Shown piece after piece: positions 41,455-50,512 of a stretch of DNA of 64,000 nt. A program made the position numbers and the translations under genes. Numbering within the stretch: the first letter of the stretch is position 1; each line of letters opens with the position of its first letter. The notes beneath the pieces are model-generated. The model saw only the letters and a list, made by a program, of their open reading frames with translations, had not been told where the DNA came from and ran no database searches. The stretch comes from Pseudomonadota bacterium (GTDB lineage: Bacteria; Chloroflexota; UBA5177; JAJPKF01): contig JAJPKF010000018.1 of assembly GCA_021323865.1 (NCBI GenBank), positions 186,001-250,000 on the forward strand. Direction: 5' to 3'.

Positions 41455-42957
41455 GTGATACATCCTTTCGCTATGACCAGGAACCGGCGCGACAGAATTC
41501 TCGCACTTACCGGGGCCGGACTCGCGGTGGCGCTGCTGGGATGGGGAATCGTGTGGGCGGCCGTCCTCCGATCCCCTACGCGATATGCCGACATCGCCTT
41601 CGGGGCGGAGATCGTTCCGTTGGCGCATGGCCGTCTCCTGATCACCGACTTCGGCACGCTCGACCGAACCGGAGGTCAGGTGGTCGAAACCGACTATCAT
41701 GACCATTTACTGTGGCGCTTTCCGGGCCGTCTCGTGAATCCCCACTCGGCATATCCCGACGGTAGCGGACATATCTTGATTGCCGACACGGGAGACAACC
41801 GGGTGATCGAGGTCAATCAAGCCGGCAAGATCGTGTGGAGTACGGACAATCTCGGAGGAGGGAAGGGGCGGCTCGGGCAGGGACGCCTCAGCGACGGAAG
41901 CCAGCTCAGGTACCCCAACGACGCCAAGAAGCTTCCCAACGGCGACATCATGATCTCCTGCCGGCTCCAGAACCGCGTGGTCATCATCACTCGAGGCGGC
42001 CATGTCGTGCGCAGCATCGCTCCCAACCTCAATCGCCAGCACAACCCCGACATACTCCCGAACGGTCATATTCTCATTGCCGACTCGGGCTGGAACCGTG
42101 TCGTGGAGGTCGACCGCAAGGATCGGATCGTCTGGCAATACGGTTCGCCGAACACCTCTCTTCTCAACTGGCCGCGAGATGCAAATCTGTTGCCCAATGG
42201 GCACATCCTGATCACCGATTCGGATCACGATCGGATCATCGAATTGACCAGGTCGAGGCACATCGTTCGTCAATGGACCGGCCTGCAGCGACCCTATTCG
42301 GCGGCTTCGCTCTCTAACGGCAACATTCTGGTGGGAGATGGGCCCGGGCCAGGTGTGGTGGAGCTGAATCGGAAAGATCAAATCGTCTGGAAGCTGAACC
42401 ACAACCTCAAGGGTTACCTCTCGAACCTTCCCTGGAACATCCAGAACGGTGGCTTCGAGTCGTCTGCGGGGGCGTCGACTATCCCCGCAAGGTGGCACCG
42501 GAACGATGCGCTCGCCTACTCTCTGAGACCGACGCAGCGAGTCGCGATGGTCCGCGATTCACATGTGCATCATGGCGGAGGCCACAGCGGACGAATCACC
42601 TACCGAGGCGATTCCAATGGCATCTATTTCAGCCAGTATGTACGTGTTATCCCCGGACACACCTACCGATTCACCGGCTGGATCAAGACCCACAACGTCC
42701 GGGCGTGTCATCCTTGCGTCTACGGGCCCGGTGGACAACCGGGCCACACGGCCGAGTATCAGATTGCCTTTTACCCGGGCCAGGGTGGGTACCCACCGGC
42801 GCCCCTCCTGCCGCAGTACTCCGGGACGGTGGGCTGGACTCGGGACACGACCACCTTTACGATCCCGCATGGGATGAACGCGGTAGAAATCGACGGCTAT
42901 CTGCGCGGGCAGGGCACAGTCTGGTTCGACGACGTGTCCCTTCGGAAGGTGGGCTAG
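41455..42957 (+). CDS. Membrane-anchored beta-propeller protein with C-terminal carbohydrate-binding-like domain
   Basis: 500 residues. One N-terminal helix (about 20-40, LALTGAGLAVALLGWGIVWAA) anchors it outside. Residues about 55-330 form repeated blades with the recurring pattern GHILIADTGDNRVIEV, NGHILIADSGWNRVVEV and NGHILITDSDHDRIIEL, as in NHL/arylsulfotransferase-like propellers. Residues about 335-500 look like a CBM4/9-type beta sandwich (GGFESSAG..., YVRVIPGHTYRFTGWIK, VWFDDVSLRKVG). GTG 41455 or ATG 41473 are both possible. Role is unknown; sugar or polymer binding at the cell surface is inferred from the C-terminal domain. Confidence 0.75.
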   Translation: MIHPFAMTRNRRDRILALTGAGLAVALLGWGIVWAAVLRSPTRYADIAFGAEIVPLAHGRLLITDFGTLDRTGGQVVETDYHDHLLWRFPGRLVNPHSAYPDGSGHILIADTGDNRVIEVNQAGKIVWSTDNLGGGKGRLGQGRLSDGSQLRYPNDAKKLPNGDIMISCRLQNRVVIITRGGHVVRSIAPNLNRQHNPDILPNGHILIADSGWNRVVEVDRKDRIVWQYGSPNTSLLNWPRDANLLPNGHILITDSDHDRIIELTRSRHIVRQWTGLQRPYSAASLSNGNILVGDGPGPGVVELNRKDQIVWKLNHNLKGYLSNLPWNIQNGGFESSAGASTIPARWHRNDALAYSLRPTQRVAMVRDSHVHHGGGHSGRITYRGDSNGIYFSQYVRVIPGHTYRFTGWIKTHNVRACHPCVYGPGGQPGHTAEYQIAFYPGQGGYPPAPLLPQYSGTVGWTRDTTTFTIPHGMNAVEIDGYLRGQGTVWFDDVSLRKVG

Positions 42958-43071
42958 AGGTCGGACTTCGGTTGTCCGTTGTCTCGCAGCTCACCAGCAG
43001 GCTGACCGGATTCAGCACGATACCATCGAGTGGAACGGTGTCAAGAGCTGATCCGAGAGGAGACGGGTAAG

Positions 43072-44652
43072 ATGGTCACCCAGACCGAGATCCCGAAGGT
43101 CACGTATACCACCATGTCGGTCGATCAGGCGGAGGCCTTCAATGCCGCCTTCGACCAGGCATTGACGACGGTTCGAAGCCAGCTGGGCCGCGAGTATCCC
43201 TTGGTGATCGGCGGGGAGGAGATTCGCACCTCGGCGGCTCACGAGGATCTCAGCCCCAATGATCGCCGGATCGTCCTTGGTGTGTTTTCGCATGGTCAGC
43301 AGGAGCACGCGGAGCTGGCGGTCGCCGCTGCGAGGCGCGCGGCGGGTCCGTGGGGCAAGATGCCGTACCAGGAGCGGTTGCGCATTCTCCGTCGAGCGGC
43401 AGAGCTGTTCCGGGAGAACCGCTTCGTCATCGGCGCGGCTTTGAGCTTGGAGGCGGGCAAGGCGCGTTTGGAGGCGATCGGGGAGGTGGAAGAGGCGGCC
43501 GACCTGATCTCCACCTACGCCGATCAGATGGAAACCCATGACGGATACGTCATCAAGATGGGACAGCTCAGCCCGCAGGAAGTGAATCACAGCGTTCTCA
43601 GACCATATGGGGTCTTTGCGGTCATCGCGCCGTTCAATTTCCCCGTGGCACTGGCCACGGGCATGATCGCCGGGGCGCTGACCGGGGGCAATGCCGTGGT
43701 GTTCAAGCCCGCGGAGGACACTCCGCTCTCGGGGTGGTGGGTTCAACGGATGTTTGCGGAGGCCGGCGTTCCGGACGGGGTCCTCAACTTCGTCTCCGGG
43801 CGTGGGTCCATCCTTGGCGAGGCGCTCATCACGAACCGTGGCGTCGACGGCATCGCCTTCATCGGGTCCAAGGAAGTTGGGTTCCACATACTGAGCAATG
43901 CCTTGATGGAGTACCCGCGGCCGGCCATCTGTGAGATGGGCGGCAAGAATCCGGTGCTCGTCATGGAGAGTGCGGATCTGCAAAAGGCGACCGTCGGGAC
44001 GGCTCGGGCAGCATTTGGATACAGCGGCCAAAAGTGCAGCGCCGCCTCGCGAGCGTACGTGCAGCGATCCGTGTACGACGACTTCGTGCAGCGACTGGCC
44101 GGCTACACTCGCACCTTGAAGGTCGGTCAACCAACCGAGGCAGAGGTATTCATGGGGCCGGTCATCAACGAGGCCGCCTATCGGCGCTTCATCGATGCGG
44201 CGGCCCGAGCGCGTCGAGACGGTCGGTTGGTCTATGGGGGCTCGGCGCTCGTGGAGGGCGAGTTCGAGCATGGCTTCTACGTGGAGCCCACCATCGTCGA
44301 CGACCTTCCCGTTGACCACGAGTTTTTCCGCGAGGAGCTGTTTCTTCCCTTCATCACCATCGCCCCGGTCGACTCTCTCGACGAGGCGCTCACGCTCGCC
44401 AACAATGTGCCCTTTGGGTTGACCGCCGGCATCTTCACCGAGGATGAGCGGGAGCGAGACGAGTTCTTCGATCGGATACAGGCTGGCGTTCTCTACGCGA
44501 ACCGCACCGGCGGAGCGACCACCGGAGCATGGCCCGGCATCCAGTCCTTCGGGGGCTGGAAGGGCAGCGGCTCCACAGGCAAATCTGCCCTTGGGCCGTA
44601 CTACGTTCAGCAGTTCATGAGGGAGCAGAACCGGACGGTCGTTGCCGACTGA
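43072..44652 (+). CDS. pruA: L-glutamate gamma-semialdehyde (P5C) dehydrogenase
   Basis: Oxidises glutamate semialdehyde/P5C to glutamate in proline and arginine breakdown. 526 residues, the length of the monofunctional enzyme. APFNFPVALATGM and GNAVVFKPAEDTPLSG bind NAD; the catalytic Cys lies in FGYSGQKCSAASR and the base Glu in AICEMGGKNP. The C-terminal RTGGATTGAWPGIQSFGGWKG is diagnostic for P5C dehydrogenases. ATG 43072 with GGAGACGGG upstream; an upstream frame extension is not conserved. No proline dehydrogenase gene adjoins it. Confidence 0.92.
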   Translation: MVTQTEIPKVTYTTMSVDQAEAFNAAFDQALTTVRSQLGREYPLVIGGEEIRTSAAHEDLSPNDRRIVLGVFSHGQQEHAELAVAAARRAAGPWGKMPYQERLRILRRAAELFRENRFVIGAALSLEAGKARLEAIGEVEEAADLISTYADQMETHDGYVIKMGQLSPQEVNHSVLRPYGVFAVIAPFNFPVALATGMIAGALTGGNAVVFKPAEDTPLSGWWVQRMFAEAGVPDGVLNFVSGRGSILGEALITNRGVDGIAFIGSKEVGFHILSNALMEYPRPAICEMGGKNPVLVMESADLQKATVGTARAAFGYSGQKCSAASRAYVQRSVYDDFVQRLAGYTRTLKVGQPTEAEVFMGPVINEAAYRRFIDAAARARRDGRLVYGGSALVEGEFEHGFYVEPTIVDDLPVDHEFFREELFLPFITIAPVDSLDEALTLANNVPFGLTAGIFTEDERERDEFFDRIQAGVLYANRTGGATTGAWPGIQSFGGWKGSGSTGKSALGPYYVQQFMREQNRTVVAD

Positions 44653-44754
44653 GCCGTTGGCGAGTCGGGCCCTCGTCAGGCTCGTCGTCGCATCCGTGAA
44701 CGCCTCCTAGGCCATGTGCCCCTTGCCGAACCCGAACAGCACCGAGCCAGCTCA

Positions 44755-46116
44755 ATGAGACCGGCAGCGCAAACACCCGGGCCGAACGTCGCCGGCGCCA
44801 CCATCTGGCACTTATCTGACCTGATCGGAAGGTCGATCTGCACCGAGTCCGGCGAGCGGATCGCCCAAGTGCGGGATCTCGTCATTCGGGTACGCAGTGG
44901 GGGCTATCCGCCCGTCTCGGGCGTGGTCACTCGTTCCAACTGGAAGTCGTTCTTCATTCCCTGGTCGCATGTAGAGTCCCTGGACCAAACTGGCTTCCAT
45001 CTTCACACGGCCCAGGTGGATCTCCATACGTTCTCCCGGAGAGACGGCGAGATGCTGCTTCAGAAGGACGTTCTGGATAAGCAGGTCGTCGACCTCAAGG
45101 GGCGCAGGGTCGTGCGGAGCAACGATCTGCGGCTCTTGTACCGACCCTCGGGCAGACAGCCGGCCGCCGGAGCGGCCGCCGATGGAAACGGAGATCGAGC
45201 CGGGCGCGGACGGACCGCACCCACGCTGCTCCTCATCGGTATCGACATTACCACGCCGGCCCTCTTGCGCCGCCTACTACCTTCGGCAATGAAGGCTCGC
45301 GTGGAGTCATCGACGGTCATCGACTGGCGAGACATTGAGCAGCTGGCGAGCGAATCTCCCGGCGTGCGGCTCAAGATCGACCATCGAAAGCTCGGCAAAC
45401 TGCACCCGGCCGAGATTGCCAACATCATCGAGGACTTGAGCTCCAACCAAGCCGAGGAGCTATTCGAGCATCTCGACGATGCCACTGCCGCCGACACCCT
45501 CGAGGAGATGAACGAGGAGCTGCAGGCAGACATTCTGGAAGACATGGACGAGGAGCGTGCGGCCGACATCCTCGAGGAGATGAATCCCGACGACGCGGCC
45601 GATCTGCTCGCGACACTCACCGAGGAGAAGCGGGACGAGCTGCTGCGTCGGATGGATGCTCAGGAGGCGGAAGACGTCCGGGAGCTTCTCCAGTACCAGG
45701 AAGATGACGCGGGCGGTTTGATGACCACCGATTACGTCGCCGTGCCGGACTCAATGACGGCCGGCGAGGTCATCGACCACATCCGCAGCTTGGAAGACGT
45801 GCCCGACGTTATCCACTACATTTACGCCGTCGACGATCTCGAGACCGAGACCCTTCTGGGCATGACCGATCTCCAGGCCGTCCTTCGTGCGAATCCCGAG
45901 GCACGGGTGCGAGAGTTCATGCGGCGCGATCTGCAAACCGTGCCTCCAGAGGAGGACGCGGAGGAGACGGCCAAGATCATGTCCGAGTACAATCTCCTCG
46001 CCCTGCCGGTGGTGGGTCCCGACGGAAAGCTGCTGGGAATCGTCACTGTGGATGACGCGATGGAGCTGCTTCTGCCGGACCAATTCCGGCGACAGGTGCC
46101 GCGGGTCTTCAGCTAA
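44755..46116 (+). CDS. Soluble PRC-PRC-MgtE_N-CBS-CBS magnesium-sensor-like protein
   Basis: 453 residues with no membrane helices. Two PRC-barrel-like domains at about 15-75 (LSDLIGRSICTESGERIAQV) and 105-200 precede an MgtE intracellular N domain at about 210-310 (HPAEIANIIEDL, repeated DILEDM/DILEEM acidic helices, DDAGGLMTTDYV) and two CBS domains at about 320-445. This is the cytosolic Mg2+ sensor of MgtE without its channel domain. The next gene is an atypical Nramp transporter, so the protein may gate it in response to Mg2+. ATG 44755 is used; GTG 44716 would add 13 residues. Confidence 0.85.
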   Translation: MRPAAQTPGPNVAGATIWHLSDLIGRSICTESGERIAQVRDLVIRVRSGGYPPVSGVVTRSNWKSFFIPWSHVESLDQTGFHLHTAQVDLHTFSRRDGEMLLQKDVLDKQVVDLKGRRVVRSNDLRLLYRPSGRQPAAGAAADGNGDRAGRGRTAPTLLLIGIDITTPALLRRLLPSAMKARVESSTVIDWRDIEQLASESPGVRLKIDHRKLGKLHPAEIANIIEDLSSNQAEELFEHLDDATAADTLEEMNEELQADILEDMDEERAADILEEMNPDDAADLLATLTEEKRDELLRRMDAQEAEDVRELLQYQEDDAGGLMTTDYVAVPDSMTAGEVIDHIRSLEDVPDVIHYIYAVDDLETETLLGMTDLQAVLRANPEARVREFMRRDLQTVPPEEDAEETAKIMSEYNLLALPVVGPDGKLLGIVTVDDAMELLLPDQFRRQVPRVFS

Positions 46117-46260
46117 GCCGGTTGGCGTTCACTGGCTAGAATCAGGCGGCGCCGCGCCGCGGTGAACTCCTATCGCGTGGGCCGGCCGCAATTCTTCGTA
46201 GGCACCGTTTCTAGATACATGGACGACCCCAGCAGTCAACGCGTCGTTACGCTCGGGATT

Positions 46261-46293
46261 CCCCGTTCCCAACCGCTGTTTGGGAAGGCGGGG
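46261..46293 (+). ncRNA. Leader hairpin upstream of the atypical Nramp gene (possible cis-regulatory RNA)
   Basis: CCCCG (46261-46265) plus TTCCCAA (46266-46272) pair with TTGGGAA (46280-46286) and CGGGG (46289-46293), giving a 12-bp stem with a 7-base loop and a 2-base bulge. It ends 37 bp before the transporter GTG, within a 214-bp gap that also holds a GC-rich self-complementary stretch near 46148-46163. There is no T-tract. A cation-responsive leader is a reasonable guess only because of the gene context. Confidence 0.35.
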
Positions 46294-46330
46294 GTGCCGG
46301 GCGCCTCCAGTCTTCGTCGAGCCCCTCTGA

Positions 46331-47656
46331 GTGACTATGGATACAGCCCCGGCAGCCGCTGTTCCCGAGAAGAAGCCCGCTACGCGGGCTCCGATCCGGA
46401 GAGCCCAGCGTTCGATGCTGGCCTGGCTGGCCGTTTTGGGGCCGGGACTGGTTGCCGCCAACGCGGGCAATGACGCAGGGGGGATCTCCACCTATTCCCA
46501 AGCGGGAGCGCAGTTCGGTTACCGGCTGATCTGGACCCTTCCGGTCCTGACCGTCAGTCTGATCGTGGTGCAGGAGATGGCGGCTCGCATGGGCGCCGTT
46601 ACCGGCAAGGGCCTGTCGGATCTGGTGCGCGAGAACTTCAGCCTGCGCGTCACAACCTTCCTGATGGCCACCTTGGCGGCCGCCAACACCCTGTTGGTCA
46701 TTTCGGAGTTCGCCGGGGTCGCCGCGAGCACCCAGCTGTTGTTCGGTGGCCATGTCTGGATCAAGTACATCACCGTTCCGGCGATGGGCATCCTGCTATG
46801 GGTTTTTGTCACCCGGGGAAGCTACAAGCGGGCGGAGCGCGTGTTTCTAGCGCTCACCATACCGTTCGCCGGCTACTTTGTCTCCGCGTGGCTTTCGAAG
46901 CCGGACTGGGGCAGCGTCGTTCGCTCCATGGCTCCCAGCGTCGGTGGCCAAGCGGGATTCCTGGTCATGCTCGTGGCACTTGTGGGCACCACCATCACTC
47001 CATACATGCAGGTCTACATTCAGTCGGCCATTGCCGAAAAGGGAGTGACCAGTCGTGAATACCGCTATGAACGCCTGGAGGTGGTTGTCGGATCGGTGTT
47101 CGCGGTGCTTACGGCGGGTGCGATCATGCTCTGCATGGCCGCCACGCTCTGGGCATCGGGACGCGGTGGGGCCATTAACACCGCCGCACAGGCGGCCGAG
47201 GGGCTCAAGCCCTTTGCTGGGCAGTTCGCCTCGACGCTGTTCTCGGCCGGTTTGTTCGGCGCCTCGATGCTTGCCGGCGCGATCCTTCCTCTCTCCACGG
47301 CCTACGCGGTCGGCGAAGCCTTCGGCTTCGAAACCGGCGTGGAGAACCGGGTCGACGAGGCGCCGGTCTTCTACGGCATCTTTGGCTTCCTCCTGGGCTT
47401 CGGGGCGCTGGTGACGCTCATTCCCGGGCTTCCATTGATTCAGTTCATCATCCTTGCTCAGGTCATCAACGGGATCCTGCTCCCCATCGTCCTGGTGGCG
47501 ATCGTGAAGCTGGTCAACGACGGCGAGCTAATGGGCTCCTTCAGGAACGGTCCTGTCTTCAATGTCATCGCGATCGGGACCATCGGGGTTCTGGTCACAC
47601 TGTCGACCGTCTACCTGGGAATCACGGTGCTGGGGATCTTCGGGATTGCTCTCTAG
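46331..47656 (+). CDS. Atypical Nramp-family transporter (Nramp-related Mg2+ transporter-like)
   Basis: 441 residues, about 11 membrane segments. Fold-level similarity to Nramp is clear (LGPGLVAANAGNDAGGISTYSQAGAQFGYRLIW), but the metal-site residues differ: TM1 DPGN is NAGN (44-47), and TM6 M-P-H is T-P-Y (223-225). Loss of the TM1 Asp and the TM6 Met is expected to remove the transition-metal preference; Nramp-related Mg2+ transporters (NRMT) described from other bacteria also alter this site. Asp48 may provide a carboxylate. It follows a soluble MgtE-sensor protein. GTG 46331 or ATG 46337 could be the start. Mg2+ as substrate is inferred. Confidence 0.85.
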   Translation: MTMDTAPAAAVPEKKPATRAPIRRAQRSMLAWLAVLGPGLVAANAGNDAGGISTYSQAGAQFGYRLIWTLPVLTVSLIVVQEMAARMGAVTGKGLSDLVRENFSLRVTTFLMATLAAANTLLVISEFAGVAASTQLLFGGHVWIKYITVPAMGILLWVFVTRGSYKRAERVFLALTIPFAGYFVSAWLSKPDWGSVVRSMAPSVGGQAGFLVMLVALVGTTITPYMQVYIQSAIAEKGVTSREYRYERLEVVVGSVFAVLTAGAIMLCMAATLWASGRGGAINTAAQAAEGLKPFAGQFASTLFSAGLFGASMLAGAILPLSTAYAVGEAFGFETGVENRVDEAPVFYGIFGFLLGFGALVTLIPGLPLIQFIILAQVINGILLPIVLVAIVKLVNDGELMGSFRNGPVFNVIAIGTIGVLVTLSTVYLGITVLGIFGIAL

Positions 47657-47657
47657 G

Positions 47658-48662
47658 TTGACCCGCTTGCTCAAGGCCCTTGGCGTCATCGTGGGCGGCA
47701 CCGGTATCGCAATGCTCTCTCTGGCGGTCTACGCCGAGACGCGTCTCCGACAGCTCGAGACATTGGACGCCGTCCGCGATGCTCCCGGAGGCAGCTTCGT
47801 CACCGTGGAGGATCTGTCCATCCACTTCGAAGCCCATGGGGTGGGTGATCCGGTTGTGCTCATACACGGATTCGGCGGATCGACCTACACCTGGCGGCTC
47901 AATGTTGCGCCCCTCGCGACTCGGTACCGAGTCTATGCTTTGGACCTTGCGGGGTTCGGATACTCGGAGCGAACGGATCGGCCCGTGTTCGGTCGGACCC
48001 AACAGGCGAAGCTGCTCCACGACTTTCTTCGGGCCTTGGGAGAGAAGCGACCGGTTGTGTTGATCGGAAGCTCGCTGGGCGCGAGCGTCGCCGTGCGCTT
48101 TGCCCTCGACTACCCGGAAGCAACGCGTGGGCTTGTGCTGCTGGCGCCGTCACTCTTCTGGAACGGACCTCGTCTTCGTCGGTTTGCTCCCCTGTTTGAG
48201 GCGCCGTGGCTCGGTCGTGTGATCACTCGGACGTTGTACTACCTTCTGCTTGCCAACGACCGAGCCACGGCCAGGATCCTGGCCTCGGCATATGGTTCTC
48301 GCCTAGAGATGGTGACGGGTGATGTGCGTGAGGCCCTCCTCAGACCCCTCCGCGTTCGCGGCTCGGCTGACGCGGCCCGAGGCCTTGTTCGGTCGAGAGA
48401 TGACCGGCCATTCAACACCAGGCTGGCAGAGATCAAGGTCCCGACGCTGATCGTCGCGGGCAGTCAAGATCGCGCCGTTCCCCTCGAGCAGGTGGAACAG
48501 GCCCATCGAGCTTTGCCAGAGTCTCGTCTCGTGGTCCTCGAGGACGCGGGACACCTCCTCCACGAAGACGAGCCTGAGGCGTTCAACGACATGCTCATCA
48601 ACTGGCTTGCGAATCTCTCCGCTCCCACCGGCTCAGTTGGATATTCGGGGAGTCGAGCCTAA
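47658..48662 (+). CDS. Alpha/beta hydrolase with N-terminal membrane anchor
   Basis: 334 residues. An N-terminal hydrophobic helix (about 8-28, LGVIVGGTGIAMLSLAVYA) is followed by the hydrolase fold: HGFGG oxyanion loop, nucleophile elbow GSSLGAS, and the acid and base in AGSQDRAVP and DAGHLLHEDEPEAF. The triad Ser-Asp-His is complete. TTG 47658 lies one base after the Nramp stop; ATG 47712 would remove most of the anchor. Esterase, lipase or haloperoxidase-like activity is possible; nothing in the context specifies it. Confidence 0.82.
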   Translation: MTRLLKALGVIVGGTGIAMLSLAVYAETRLRQLETLDAVRDAPGGSFVTVEDLSIHFEAHGVGDPVVLIHGFGGSTYTWRLNVAPLATRYRVYALDLAGFGYSERTDRPVFGRTQQAKLLHDFLRALGEKRPVVLIGSSLGASVAVRFALDYPEATRGLVLLAPSLFWNGPRLRRFAPLFEAPWLGRVITRTLYYLLLANDRATARILASAYGSRLEMVTGDVREALLRPLRVRGSADAARGLVRSRDDRPFNTRLAEIKVPTLIVAGSQDRAVPLEQVEQAHRALPESRLVVLEDAGHLLHEDEPEAFNDMLINWLANLSAPTGSVGYSGSRA

Positions 48663-48669
48663 CGTCACC

Positions 48670-50079
48670 ATGGCAATCAATGTCCTTCGGCTTGTGGCGG
48701 ATGCCTTTTCATCGGCGGACTTGGAGCTCTACCTCGTTGGTGGGGCCCTCCGGGACCACCTCCTCGAGCGACCGGTCCATGAGTGGGACTTCGCCACCAA
48801 TGCCAGAACCAATGAGATCCTGTCGACCCTCGAGATGGCGGGGGAGACCAACCATTGGGCACAGCCCTGGTCCATTTATCGAGTCGGCGAGAAGTTCGGC
48901 ACCATCGGCTTGGTGGCGAACGGAGAGCGGGCAGAGATCACGACCTATCGCTCCAGCGAGTCGTACCCGGAAGGCTCCCGTAAGCCGAGCGTGATCTTCG
49001 GCAGCGGTATTGAGGAAGACCTCTCGCGGCGGGATTTCACTGTCAACAGCATGGCGATTCGAGCCCAGTCGTTCCTGGAAGGGGATACCTCCGGGCTGAT
49101 CGATCCGTACGGGGGACGTGACGATCTTGCGGCCAGGCTGATCCGCTCGGTAGGGGCACCACACGAGCGATTTCGCGAGGACCCACTGCGGCTTCTTCGA
49201 GCCGTCCGGCTCGCTGCCCAGCTCGGCTTCAGCGTCGAAGCGCGCACCTGGGCCGCCATGGCTGACCGGGCGCAGCTTCTGAGCTCGATTTCCCGCGAGC
49301 GCATCGCCGACGAGCTGACCCGCATGTTGACCGGCCCAGATCCGGCCCGGTCGTTGACCCTCCTGCGCGATTCTGGGTTGCTGCAGGCCGCGGTGCCCGA
49401 CCTGATGATTCTGGATGCCATGCCGGATCACGGTCCCCGCCATCCCATGTCCCTCTGGGACCACACCATGCTGGTGGTGGAGGGGGTCGAGCCTGACCCA
49501 ATCAGTCGCTGGGCTGCTTTGCTGCACGACATCGGGAAGCCGGAGACGCGGACCTTTGACGAGCGAGGACGAATCCGCTTCTTTCAACATGAGGAAGTCG
49601 GGGCGAAGCGGGCGGCGGAGGTGCTCCGGTCACTGCGGCGGAGCAATGAGCTGGTGGAGTCGGTCCATGACCTGGTGGAGACGCACATGCAGGTCCACCA
49701 GTACACGCCCGAATGGTCTGACGGAGCGATTCGCCGGCTGTGCGAGAAGCTTGGGCCGAACTTCGCGAAGGCCATCGACCTCGCCAAGTCCGACGTCCGT
49801 GGTCACCGTGAGACGACCTGGGGAGTGACGGGAGCAGCCGAGCTGGAGGAGCGCGCGGCACAATTACAGGCGCAGCTACCGAGCGTGCAGAGCCCGCTGA
49901 CCGGCGTGGTTCTCATGGAACGCTACCGTCGCCCTCCGGGGCCCTGGATCGGGGAGATCAAAGACCGGCTAACTGAAATGGTTCGCGACGGCGCACTGCT
50001 TCCCGGCGACTTGGAACGTGCATGGGAGATTGCCGACGCCATAGTGGGTGCACAAACCGGACTTCGGGATAAGCATTGA
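48670..50079 (+). CDS. cca: CCA tRNA nucleotidyltransferase (class II with HD domain)
   Basis: Adds or repairs the CCA 3' end of tRNAs. About 469 residues: the polymerase head has YLVGGALRDHLL and WDFATNA (GG and DxD-like motifs), then RRDFTVNSMAI and FREDPLRLLRAVRLA, followed by an HD-domain region (LWDHTMLVV, ALLHDIGKP). Start ATG 48670 is conservative; TTG 48637 or 48607, inside the preceding gene, would add residues that resemble relatives' N-terminus. It is convergent with the XRE gene, 7 bp between stops. Confidence 0.92.
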   Translation: MAINVLRLVADAFSSADLELYLVGGALRDHLLERPVHEWDFATNARTNEILSTLEMAGETNHWAQPWSIYRVGEKFGTIGLVANGERAEITTYRSSESYPEGSRKPSVIFGSGIEEDLSRRDFTVNSMAIRAQSFLEGDTSGLIDPYGGRDDLAARLIRSVGAPHERFREDPLRLLRAVRLAAQLGFSVEARTWAAMADRAQLLSSISRERIADELTRMLTGPDPARSLTLLRDSGLLQAAVPDLMILDAMPDHGPRHPMSLWDHTMLVVEGVEPDPISRWAALLHDIGKPETRTFDERGRIRFFQHEEVGAKRAAEVLRSLRRSNELVESVHDLVETHMQVHQYTPEWSDGAIRRLCEKLGPNFAKAIDLAKSDVRGHRETTWGVTGAAELEERAAQLQAQLPSVQSPLTGVVLMERYRRPPGPWIGEIKDRLTEMVRDGALLPGDLERAWEIADAIVGAQTGLRDKH

Positions 50080-50086
50080 ATCTGCC

Positions 50087-50512
50087 TCAGGATGCCGTCC
50101 GGTCGACCTCCGCCTCGTCTATCGCGGCCAGATGAATCAGCCGCATGATCATCGAAACGAACTCTTCGCTCAGGCGACGCTGGCGCCGGAGATACATGGT
50201 GAGGTCCAGATCGGCGACGATTCCGAGCCGGTGATAGTCGTCCGGCAAGGCCCCTAAGGCCTGCATGAGGTCGATGACGTGGACTTCCAGGCTGAGTGCG
50301 AGGCGGCCGATGGTACGCGCAGAAGGCTCTTTCGCCCTGCCATCCTCGATCGCCTTGATGTAGGCCCGCGAGAGGCCGGTTGCCCGTGACAGATCCGCCT
50401 GTGACCATCGCCGGCTCTCTCTGATCTCTCGGACCCGGATGGCAAGGAGCGCCGCTCCCGGCGCTTGGGCCGGATCTGGAGCCTCCAGAGCGTCTCCCCG
50501 CGTGTCCGTCAC
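50087..50512 (-). CDS. XRE-family helix-turn-helix regulator
   Basis: 141 residues. A Cro/C1-type HTH at about 25-80 reads VREIRESRRWSQADLSRATGLSRAYIKAIEDGRAKEPSARTIGRLA. The C-terminal 55 residues are helical and unrelated to known effector domains. GTG start overlaps the stop of the glucosidase gene (GTGA), so both are made from one transcript and the regulator may control the glucosidase. No inducer is predictable. Confidence 0.88.
   Translation of the reverse strand: MTDTRGDALEAPDPAQAPGAALLAIRVREIRESRRWSQADLSRATGLSRAYIKAIEDGRAKEPSARTIGRLALSLEVHVIDLMQALGALPDDYHRLGIVADLDLTMYLRRQRRLSEEFVSMIMRLIHLAAIDEAEVDRTAS

Noticed and set aside
43012-44319. 435-codon open frame on the minus strand opposite pruA
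   Set aside because: Antisense to a well-supported P5C dehydrogenase; composition is His/Arg/Asp-rich as expected of a shadow.
46157-46172. GGTGAACTCCTAT resembling the start of the M-box magnesium riboswitch
   Set aside because: The other conserved M-box blocks are not found in the expected order, so only a generic structured leader is reported.
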